Of a stretch of DNA of 64,000 bases, positions 23,747 through 33,845 are shown piece by piece. The stretch is from Gelatoporia subvermispora B (lineage: Eukaryota; Basidiomycota; Agaricomycetes; Polyporales; Gelatoporiaceae), in the NCBI GenBank assembly GCA_000320605.2, contig KB445800.1, positions 99,663 to 163,662 of the forward strand, read 5' to 3'. A model generated the notes under the pieces. The model saw only the letters and a program-made list of their open reading frames with translations, was not told the origin of the DNA and did not search any database. The position numbers were made by a program, and so were the translations under genes. Numbering within the stretch: the first letter of the stretch is position 1; each line of letters starts with the position of its first letter.

Positions 23747-24230
23747 GACTTATAACATCGCCGCAGGTGTCGGATTGAAAGGATAGCATTCAGGGAAGTC
23801 GACGGGACCAGAGACAAAGGCATACTGAGCAACGGTGGCCCAAACGTACTCAGCAGCGAGTCCATCGTGAACTCCAAGGACGCATGTTACAATATGCCTC
23901 AGAGCCTTCCAGTCACCGAGCACGCCATGAGAAGATCCGATGACTGCTTCTGCAGACGTCGGCGACCAGGCGCTTGTCCGGGCACTCCCGAAAAAAAAAT
24001 TCTTCCCGTCCAAGGCTCCGAGCTATCCTCCTGCACGGAGCCTCCCGGCATGCGGACCACAATAGAGCGCTTGCGCATATCAGAGAGTTCCTTTCGTCTT
24101 TGACTGTTGACTGCGTCCTAACTCGTATACTACTGCCCATGCACTCTGGTCCGACTTTCTTCGAAGGGACTATGCCCAGAATGCGATAAGCAGTCTGATT
24201 ATTGCCTTCAAATATGCCCTCCATGTGTCG
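23747..24230 (-). pseudogene. Fragment of an unidentified gene (EYVWATVAQYAFVSGPVD)
   Basis: The minus strand reads VIGSSHGVLGDWKALRHIV, then AAEYVWATVAQYAFVSGPVD, then FPECYPFNPTPAAML and stop. Upstream the frame passes through a run of nine A/T bases (TTTTTTTTT) and differs from the related copy at 46050-47215, where the same frame carries a stop after HGVLGD. I do not recognise the protein. Two diverged copies with different breaks suggest both are decayed. Confidence 0.5.
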
Positions 24231-24435
24231 CTTTCACGGCCGCCTAGACTATGTTGACTTGTGCTGCACTAACAGGAGCTACGTGAGCTGAACAATGCGG
24301 TGCCACACGTTGCATACTTTTCCCTCGTACTCGGCTTGGCGGCATATGTATGGATTTTCACGGAAGAGATATATGGCAGTACCTCGGGCTTTCACGCGGA
24401 CATAAGGTGCGGAAAGGTGCTAACGTCTTGAAGGT

Positions 24436-24663
24436 TGCGCCATGGCACGCAGTGATATCTTCGATCACACATTCTCCGATACACCTGACGAGGTCAGTGC
24501 GAGAGCTACTGCTTGCATTGTCAGAAGACCGTCCTTACTCATCGTCTTTAGTCCATGGATCAGTAGCGAGGAACGACGGGGGGAATTCTGAAACTAGGAA
24601 CAACGAAGAATAGTTGTCTTAGGAGGAACGGATGAAACATTGCAAACATTTGCTAAGAAGTGG
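24436..24663 (+). pseudogene. 5' fragment of a DUF6535 gene
   Basis: The plus strand begins atggcacgcagtgatatctt and matches exon 1, intron 1 and the start of exon 2 of the DUF6535 gene at 43317-45388, including the gaggtcagt donor and tctttag acceptor. Exon 2 here has a stop (gaagaatag) where the intact gene reads NNEEKS. Similarity stops abruptly after the FAKK codons at about 24663. It is a broken remnant. Confidence 0.82.
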
Positions 24664-25609
24664 TCCATTTGCGCGAGTGCATCACACGTACCCAATCTGC
24701 TGGCGAGCGCGATGCGGTGTTCCATGGCATCTATGACGACTTCGTAATGATACAGTGCTAGCAGCAATGTGTCGACACATACCGTCCCGATGGTGATACG
24801 ATCGATTTCTCGACGGTTAAGATATGAGGGATGATTGCATCTTACATAGCACATCCACCTCTGCTGAAATTGGCTTCGAGTTGCATCGACCTTATGACGC
24901 TCCGATTTCTGATCGAATGATGAATGAGTACTTACAGGAACATATGCATTTTTCAACGCTTTAGCCAGCTACTTCCAGTGTACTATGTTCATCATACTCG
25001 CATATCCTTTATCTCGGATGTATCATCAAACGTTCGCATTTCAAGACGCAGGTCATAGCGAACGTCCCGCCATTTCATTGCAACGGCACGAACCCAATAA
25101 GCACAGGGCTGTTGATGCTGCTGTTGCGAGCGTTCCAAGTATGCACTCGCTATTGCCCTACCCAAAATGCGCTTCGCCTTAATCACTATGACGCTTTCCA
25201 ATTCAGGCGGTCGCACTCATACAGACCATGATGGGTAGGTCCTTTGCTCCTTGTCCTACAGCCTGCAGATACTGAGGCCTCTTGCAGCCATGTCGCAGGG
25301 TCATCCAACTCGTATCATCACTGCATTCCATAGTTACACATCCGCATCCAGTGCACACGTCCTGAATTCTTATGTTCGCGGGACATGTATGATGTAGCAC
25401 TCGGAAACCTCACTAACATACATGACTGCGGCCAATTTGTTGAGATGTTGTCTGATGAAGCTGTCCATTGCCCTGCGTGCCCGCTGACGCGAGCAGTCAA
25501 CTGATGGCTCAACCTGGACACATTGCAGGGGAGTAATGTGTCTTAACACTGCAACGCATCATTCGATGAAGTTCTATCGACAATGTCTCGTCAGAGGGAA
25601 CTACTCTCG
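24664..25609. other. Gene-free accessory stretch
   Basis: Nothing recognised between the DUF6535 fragment and the 3' end of the DUF6533-type copy 3. Confidence 0.4.
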
Positions 25610-27249
25610 TTATGCAATGGATTCTACGTTCGTACAAGGCTCTTGAGGAGGAGAACTGTCACAAGATAACTTCACGTGAGAATCCAGATTCTCTCCCATA
25701 TCACCCACAAAGTGGGAAAATCGAATACTTGACTGGTACGAGTGCATCGTGCTTGTTATTGTACTGGGCGCCGAATCGTCCTGGAACTTGGATGCTGCTT
25801 GTCGCAAATTCATAAGAAAGTGCGATACAACAATCGCCGAGAGCCTAGAGGATGGTTGGAATGTCATATGTTCACCATGCAAGTAACATCCTTACGGGGT
25901 CGTGAAGTCAGCCGCGTATATAAAGGCCTAGAGATACCCGTCAGTAATTTCAATGTGTGCGGAAAGGGGTCATACGTTGGTTATATTTCCAATCAAGCTC
26001 AGCAAGTTGAGGATCAGCAACAAGCTAGACATAGCGTATAATCACCATCATGGATCGGCGACATGAACGAGAACTTAGCTTACATGAAGTACATAGTGCC
26101 TGAGTGTGTCTCACAGTGAGCGAATTGCCTCTGGTTGATAGTCATAAGAGATCCCACCGTCTTTCAATAGCATCGTGGCCAAAGGCGTGCTGACATTGTT
26201 GCGACCCCCTGCTCTCTTGATTGCATACGTCTTTCTGTAGGTTGTTAGGAGGATCACGATGTCCGCTACAATGAGGCACAATCTGGTGCTTATTGAAACT
26301 GACACATTGTAAGCGTTTCATATCCTGATGCACACAAAGTGACCGGCAGCTTTACAGCTGATGGCCAAGTTTAATGTCAACATGACGGCGAGATGTGAAA
26401 TTACTCGCTTTCTGATGGACAACTCCGAGAGGCTACTGTTTGTGACACATTGAGCACCAATACCAGGGAAGTCGACAACACCGTATGACTCTGAGACGAA
26501 GTAGCTGAACTGTGAAGCAATACTCGTGAGTACAGCGCACAAGTTCGCTCGTATTTTCTACTCACCGAATTTGTACCGACTGGCACCATACTCAATGCAA
26601 GCACACTGAAGGCAAGCGAAGAGCTGCCTCCACTCACAGCATATGCGCGCACTGCTGAAAAAACTTCATTAATGGGTCAGCATCATGTCGGATTCTCCAT
26701 GCTGACATTGTACCTGCCCAATTGACAAACAAAATCAATGCTATAATACGGCCGAGCGTTTCCATTCCGAAGCAACTAGTGATCGCCCAACTAAATTTTG
26801 AACTCATGTCCGTGTAGAACTCAGACCTACATCTATCACACCGTGTCATTTTCATGTCATTCAAGTTGAAGCACGTGCCTGCTTACTGGGAACGTAGTCC
26901 ATGGAACGAAGCCAACGAACTGCAATGCAGCCCATGTGAAGATGGTCCACCTATTGAAGTGGAACAGTAGCGTGACGCTACTGAACTTGCGACGCCATAT
27001 CACTTCGACTTCGGATGGAATAGTCTCCAAGTGATCAAACAGGACGATGACTGCACACAAAGATGAATATAAGGCGTCGCGCTACGCAGTGAGCAACGAC
27101 ATACCGGCGCCGGCCAAACTGCAGTAAGTTGAAATTGTACTACACCGAACAACCTTCAGGACTGCCCCCGCAGACAAACTGTATTATACTCACGCAGTCA
27201 TCAGGTAGGTCACAATTTCTGACGAAACATTTGAGCCTACGAAAGACAT
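25610..27249 (-). CDS. DUF6533-type multi-span membrane protein (copy 3)
   Basis: Start MSFVGSNVSSEIVTYLMTA (27249). Landmarks in order: VIVLFDHLETIPSEVEVIW, a helix FSSVTLLFHFNRWTIFTWAA, CFGMETLGRIIALILFVNWAG, MRAYAVSGGSSSLAFSVLAL, STRLCLIVADIVILLTTYRK-TY, AMSSLLLILNLLSLIGNI, and the final exon IVVSHFLMNLRQAAS, FSHFVGDMGENLD. The stop is at 25610. Introns are about 45-60 bp. This is the clearest full-length member of the family on this side of the window. Function unknown; the seven hydrophobic segments predict an integral membrane protein. Confidence 0.78.
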
Positions 27250-28709
27250 GTCGGTGGTGACGGTGAGGACTGAGTTGGGACTGGACGCTGAATAGACAGA
27301 GTCATCAGTGGTCGTCTTTTATAGCATCTAAGACATACAGTGCACGGAACCGATGTCCTGATTCATCAACCAATCGCCCTTCGAAATTGTATTCATTCAT
27401 GTGAGACAAGACCGCCGTCGCTTGACGTAGGCACGTAGGCACGGGAGATATGGTCCATCATGCCCGTGAAGATGGCGGATTTGCTGCACAGAAGTCCCAA
27501 ATGTAGAGAATAGGGCGGGAATGGAGCGTATAGAAAAGTTTGAACACCGTCTTGACCGTTCGGCAGATGATGAGCGACCGATGTCCGAAGTCGGTAAAAG
27601 CTACTCTTCTTCGTAGCTCCTTATGGTGCATTTGAGTAAAAGATGAAGCCCACATCGACCTAAGAAGTATACAGGTCTCCTTCGTTGAGACTTACGCCAC
27701 AAACATACGCACCCAGAGGGCCTTGGCAATGAAACGTTGCATCAACACATGCCAGGCCCGACCGACACGCTACCTCGAGTGGTTGGCCACACTACATCTA
27801 GAATCAGCACGCAAGAATGCACCCGGATGAAGGCTGCATGGTTTCTTCTATTACAAAAGAGGCGGTGAGACCGTGCAGCATCTGCGCTGTCTATCTTTCG
27901 CAACGATCTGATCGATACATCAAAAGGGCCGCAATTGACTGAGAATCTGTCTTGAAACGCACCAGTATATCACCGCCCAGTGGACCGCGACCGCATGGCT
28001 CGACGCGAAACCCTGCATGGGGGGAACGTATATGTAGTCAATTTGACAGATGGCGAAACAGTGCAGTGCAACAAATGACTTACGGGGACAAACAATCAAG
28101 GCGCACCGGACATCTTTGCGCCACAAAGAGAATGGCGGGGCATGAAACTACTAGGGGCAGCAACTGAGATGAGCGGAGAAGATGAATGGGTGGAACGTCT
28201 GCTTGGTGGATATGCGCAAGGGGACGACCAACTCATGGCTTACGATGTATTTGGACAAATTGTCAAGACCTGGTCTCGTTCGATAGATAGCTCAAACCAA
28301 GGCACAGCCTGAAAAGTCATGTGCCAACTTCGGCCATCGCGCCCCTCGATGACATTTGCGGTCGAAGTGAGATGTGAAGCGCGAAGTCAAATGACAGGAA
28401 GATAGCGCTAGGGTGGCTACTCTGACTCCGCTTCGTGAAGACGCTCGTGCGCATACTGCATACTTCACTAGCCTCATTGTACACAGAGATGTAGGCCGAC
28501 AGTGTCTAATTATCTGGGCTTCGCATGCATGATTCTCCTTGAATGCTACATGAACGATCGTTACTTCTCAAAGAAGCTGAACTAGCTTGCAGATTGCGCT
28601 GCTCTAAGACAATGTCATAGACTTCAGCTGGTAACGACGCAAGTAAAACAAAGCAGAGAAGCTATTGCAACAGGTAGTGACGAACCACTTAGTAACAAGC
28701 TGCGGGACC
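27250..28709. other. Gene-free stretch of about 1.4 kb
   Basis: Open frames here lack motifs and no repeat shared with other parts of the window was noticed. It probably includes the promoter of the DUF6533-type copy 3 and the 3' flank of the HCNGP-like gene. Confidence 0.4.
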
Positions 28710-30015
28710 TTAACCCCATCTACTCCGCTTAGCGTATCCGCCGCCTAAGACTCGACTACTGCTCCCACCATACGATGCTGGTTGTGGTCTCGATGGTCGG
28801 CTACTTTCCGAGTCGCGCTGTCGTTGCGGCACATCGCTGGCGTGTGCCTTGGCGGATTTGTGTGCAGAGGACGAAGTGAAGTCGATTTGTGTGCGCTTGC
28901 CGCTGTTTTGTGCGGCTTGTTGCTCTAAGCGGATTTTCTGGGCTTCCGCTGAAGTTCCGGAAGGCATGCCGTAGTGATGGTTAAGTGATGTTCGTGGCAC
29001 AGGGCCAAGATAGTGGTCGCCAGTAGCATAGATAGAGCAGCAAGCCACAGTCGCAAGCAATGGTGTTATGCTTTAATAGATGTCCATGAAGCCAACGTTC
29101 ACTACGTACCAATACGATCCGCAAACCACTCCTCCCGAACATCTTCTGGGTCCCATACATGCTTTGGAAAATTGGTCGTCCTTTCGTCCACATCGACGAA
29201 CTCCACGAGTTTCGCATATAAGTGTGGGTTGCGAAATGAGCGGTTCGACATGAGCGAGTCATTGAAATGCTTAGGGTTCACAGTGTCGCGCTTAAGCTTG
29301 AGAAACTCAGCAAGTTTACTCTGCGGGTCCGCGTTCACCATATTCAATATGGGAAGGTAACTTGAAGTAAGGCGTAACACGTGCCTCAATAACTGGATCT
29401 GGCGGCTCTGTGGAAGGCGGTGGAATCCCCCAGTCTACCACTCCCGGAATCGGTGGCGGTCGGAGGAGGGCGCGGATACGGGTCAGTTCATCCGATATTG
29501 AGTCTTCTCCCTGTGAAATGCTCGGTGCGACCGACTCTGGCGGCTGAAGGACTTGCGAGGATGATGCAGATAATGAGCCATTCGCTTGTGCACCGCTGGT
29601 GTCATCGTCGGGAAGAGGAGCGCGTGGGCGCGGTTTGACATGTGCTGGGCGGCGTATCACAACTTGTGACTTCGATGACGAGAACGGGCGGCGTCCTGAG
29701 CGCATCAGGAGTGAGCAGACCACCTAACCACACCAATTAGGGAGGACGCACCTTCCGATGGAGTACCTGAATGCCCCTTCAACGACTGATCCTAACCGAG
29801 ACGAAGAAAGTGCGAGCGAGGGAAACGGCGAAGGTAAGGGCTGGCGGTGAAGACTCTCACATCAGCGTATAGTTTCCTGCGTTGTGCGCTCGAGGAAGAT
29901 GCGTGGTTTTCTTCGTGATCACTTTGTGAGTCGTCGTCGTATGCTACGAGGCCTACAAGTTGATTTTGTCTCGGTAAAGAAGTCCATCAAACGTGAGTGT
30001 TTACCCACCATGCAT
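28710..30015 (-). CDS. HCNGP-like transcriptional regulator (SAP30BP family)
   Basis: Exons (high to low): 30015-30009, 29952-29861, 29791-29752, 29695-29362, 29318-29110 and 28948-28710, 921 nt, 306 aa. The N-terminus [17 protein letters not shown] is the typical family opening. A variable Ser/Pro-rich middle follows ([12 protein letters not shown]). Then comes the conserved HCNGP core: [65 protein letters not shown]. The C-terminus is basic with IDFTSS and ends [11 protein letters not shown]. The human relative SAP30BP is a nuclear protein tied to transcription and splicing. The first exon is only seven bases, so the start depends on that join; the acceptor before NKLAEFL (cgcagag) was chosen because it keeps the frame. 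Confidence 0.88.
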
Positions 30016-30404
30016 TCCTTGCATATTCGCTGCAATAAAGCCTTTTGAACGTCGCAATGGAAGTGGTTCGCCCGCAGCCTCGGGCTTCGGCCAGGTGCCT
30101 CTGTGACCGCTGGATCACGTGTATGAGCGTCTGTTTGCAATAAGCGCTATGTGCTAGTGCTCGCATTTTCCTACAACACCGACTAGCAACTAGCAACTAG
30201 CAACTCTAGATTGCAGCCAGGGATTCAGATGGACGTCTATATGTTCGCTCGCCACGCAAACTTAACCAGAAAGAGGACCGAATACGAGTGATACATATCC
30301 GGACGAATAATGTCACAAACACGTAGGTAAAATTACAAGGTATGTGAATCATACTGTCATTGTACAAGGTATGGATTGGCGATGGTTCGGAGTCGTGAAG
30401 ACAT

Positions 30405-33109
30405 CTACAGCTCGGACTCCATCTGATCATATCTCGTACCGTTCCTGTGAGTGCACCATTCCAGCTCGACGCACGGGGGATATATTCCCTCAGGCTCGTC
30501 TCCGGCATCCTTCAACAAAAGTGCCGCCACGCCGTGCGGCGGGACAGCCTTCGCCGTAAAGTTGCGCACAGCCGTCCCATTGTCTGTATGGGTCCACAGG
30601 TCCTGCATTGCATGTGAGTCAATGCTGTAAGATCACAAAGGGAGTACTGCAGTGCTTACCCGGACAGTATATTGCCTGCCGGCCCTGATCCACGGGGACT
30701 CCACCAGCTTGAAGGTCATGTTCTGGGGCTCATCGAGCGTGTTAATCTGTGTAGGACGCATGTAAACACATTGCAAGACAGAGCTGAATATAGGAGAGAA
30801 CCGCACCAGCATGATGATGGTCCCGTTCTCGCTCTTGCCACTCCAGTACTGGGCCGGATGCGTATTGTCGAACGTCCAATCCGGCTGTGCACGATTGCAG
30901 TGTCAGCTCAACAGAATCTCACAGAGAGAAGTGGGATTGCATTCACATTGACGCCCCAGCGGAAGGGAGTGACACCAGTGCCGACTACCGGGTCTTGGTT
31001 GATGGCAATAATCTCTCGGTTGGTGAGGATCTCAATTGTCTGGTTCGTAGCTCTCCGCAGCTGAGAATACGACTTAACATCCATCTCCACTCGCAAGATG
31101 TATGTGTTGACTCACGTCAGTGCCGATGAGCAAAGGTGACTTCAGCAGCGCCCAAACCGTGAAGTGCGTCTTGGATTCCTCATATGTCAGCTCGCCATTT
31201 CCACTAACAATAAAAAATGGATGAGCCTGAGGGGAGGACACAATCTCAAGCGTTATCGCACATTTCTAGCTGGAGTTCGGTTAGTTTCAGAGAGACAGAT
31301 TCTGACGGACGATTAGCTCACCATGTCCAGATCGTTATGCCCATAGAAGTCCGATGCCCAGGCAATGAACGAGTTCCTAAGGAGATGCCGTCGTCATCCG
31401 GGTGCGATTCCTCACGGTCACGGCACCTACCGGTTGATGATGTTCGCAACAGAACGCCAGTTCGCCTCTGGGACGTCTCTCAGACAACGAAGCCCGTGGT
31501 GCAGTGAACGAGTTGCTCACCGATATCACCGGTTGTCTAGAACGGAAACAATTCAGTACGAACCATTTCAAATGGGTGCAATACCCACCCTCCAGCTTTG
31601 GCCGAATTCCCGTGCCCAGAGCCACGGTTGCTCCTGGGAAACGTCAATTTGTTATTCAAATTCACGATTGTTTGGCTCACCCAGCCCCATTGACACAAGG
31701 AGAACTGCAGGGGAGGCTTCCCTGATGTTTTCGCCAATTCCTGTATGGCATTTGCCATGCGCTTGAACTCTAAAAGTGCTCATCAGCGGCGGCACAAAGT
31801 ACAGCACAAACTCGGCCGTACTCCCAACCTGACCCTCCTTGAGGAGGCCATCAAACGGAACTGTGCAGAATTTCAGGATCGATTCTTTCCAAATTCGCCA
31901 GAAGATCTAACGTACTTGCGCAGTTGTCGTACCTGTCGAGTCGATCAGCGAAGTGGTTCATGAAACATGCAGATGTTCAGCCTACTTGAGGTAGTCGAAT
32001 CCCCAATCTTGGAATAATTTGGCGTCCCTGACGACAATATGCTCTAGTCCGTCTTACTTTGGCTATCTAGAGACATACCGTGCTTCGTTCTGGAAAGATC
32101 CGGGGTACATCTGGCATGTAAACCAGCCAGAGTCGCTATACTGTGACTGCTAGGCATTTGGATTGTCGCGATACTATCGAGGGACTTACGATGCCCGCTT
32201 TGCTGTAACACGGCAACTCATTAGGGAATGCGCATCGCAGAGCATGTCATTACTCACAAGCCCATCGCGTGGATCTGATCCGTTAGGTTCTTCATGCCAG
32301 ACGGGAATTTGATGGCACCTAGACGACATCTTCAGAAACTTGTGCGATCCTACAGGACCCCGCTACTTACTGGCGACAATGTTGCCATCGGCATCCCGCT
32401 TCTTCTCCGAGTAGCAGTCATCGATATTCACATGGTTATATCCGGCATCCTGAGCGATGTATGATGATCAGTATAAGATTGCGACTTAGACGGCAGCCGA
32501 GCCAGGAACGTACAGCCAGCCCGAGAGTCTTCATGAGCTGCGCATGCTCGAGCACTAGTGTCTCGTCAATATCGCACTATATCGAAAGCAGGCTTAATAT
32601 TCGCGTTGATGATCAGTCTTGCGCGCATACCCAGAACGAGTTCCAAGCTATGTCGTGCTCGTTAGAGAATTATCGAAGTAATAAAGACCAGGGGATCTTA
32701 CTATTCCATCCCATTGCTGAGAAAAGCGACCCAGAGGCTCACAGTCAGATGTCGTGCATCATGTACACTTTCACCCCACTCACCAGGCAAACGGCCGACG
32801 CGCTCGACCTCGACCTCCGCTGGGTGACTGGGCCTCACGGAGCGCGTACTCCCGGGTGGGAAGTACGCTATCGTCAGTATGGCAGCCGTCGAGCAAAGCA
32901 CAATGAGAAAATTCCATATTCTGTCTGCACACCGCGCGCCGCCGAAGTGAGCCTCGTAATCCACAACCTGCGAAACACCACTGAGCACCTTGCTTGGACC
33001 AGCGCCGCCCCTTCGTGATCAATTCTTCTCCGCTCTCAGGAGGCTGTCCAGCTTCAACCGCCGCAGAAAACGCTGGGGAGTTCCCCAGCAAGCTACTCTT
33101 CTCGGACAT
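30405..33109 (-). CDS. Alpha-galactosidase, GH27, predicted type II membrane anchor
   Basis: Start MSEKSSLLGNSPAF (33109; exons 33109-32989, 32924-32784, 32716-32702, then many more). About 40 residues of hydrophilic N-terminus precede one hydrophobic segment (FLIVLCSTAAILTIAYF), so the enzyme is probably anchored with its catalytic domain outside. Catalytic landmarks: GWNTWNSF, CDIDETLVLEHAQLMKTLGL, DAGYNHVNIDDCYSEKKRD, SDSGWFTCQMYPGSFQNEA, FDYLKYDNC (nucleophile Asp), [18 protein letters not shown] (acid/base Asp), NGELTYEESKTHF, IAINQDPV, QYWSGKSENGT. The C-terminal domain ends at 30405. It shares exon layout with the secreted enzyme at 13720-17313 but reads on the other strand and differs in its N-terminal targeting. 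No frame break was noticed in the parts read. Confidence 0.92.
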
Positions 33110-33845
33110 CTGGAGGATATAGCACCCAGTCGAACAACGAGTAGGGCAAGGTGGTCGTTGGGAAGGAAGAGCCCTGCTCACTCACCGCCACAGCGCCGAC
33201 AGTGACAACCGGGGAACCACTCGTTCCAAATCCGGCGACGCTCCATTCCCGCGCCGATCACGCGATCCCTCTCCGCCACCACACCCCGCACCCCACAATC
33301 AGTCGCGTACCACCAGGTATCACCCTCGGCCGGGTCAACGCGTCTGCGGAAAGATCTGTATCTCGTGAGATTTATCGTAGGCATCACACTACGCCGCACG
33401 GTGAGAGGATCTAATTTTCATTCGCAGTCGCACATTCCAGGGTATCAGATACACCAAGTACAGCAGTGCGGGGACATTTCTACTACGCAAAGACCATCCA
33501 CCTTCCCCACCGAGGTGCACCAACACCCACGCCAACGCCAATGCCAACGATAGACGCAACGAATGAAGTGAAGCGTGAGCGGGTGGGATAGTCCAGGAAG
33601 GTATGGAAGAAGCCAGGGATACATTTTGAGCTTGAGTTCAAGGATTGTTCGATATTCGAGGCGTACACCAAAATAGAGAGTGAGATACGGAACGGAGGCT
33701 ACTCGAGAACAGATGCGGAGCGTGGAAGCAAGGACGTTTAGGTTAGATAGTCGAGGTGAGAGCACCGAACGCGAAAGCAAGTCGACTGCGCCGGCGTCTA
33801 GGGGATCATACAGCGTTGTAGCTCCCTGCGTGCAGTTAGCTATGG
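33110..33845. other. Intergenic region between alpha-galactosidase and Tup1
   Basis: Upstream flank of the membrane-anchored alpha-galactosidase and 3' flank of Tup1. A minus-strand frame (33445-33900) partly overlaps the last Tup1 exon but shows no family motif. Confidence 0.4.

Larger units (their letters stand above)
23500..24663 (-). repeat. Inverted segmental duplicate of 45160-47430 (short copy)
   Basis: Read on the minus strand, 24663 down to 23500 follows the plus-strand order of 45160-47430. First comes a 5' DUF6535 fragment, then a block containing ctagactatgttgacttgtgctgca (in both), then the FVSGPVDFPE-coding block, then KPFSS-x-R-TPLH. This copy lacks about 450 bp present at 45400-45930 and the 706-bp element at 46247-46952. 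Confidence 0.85.
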
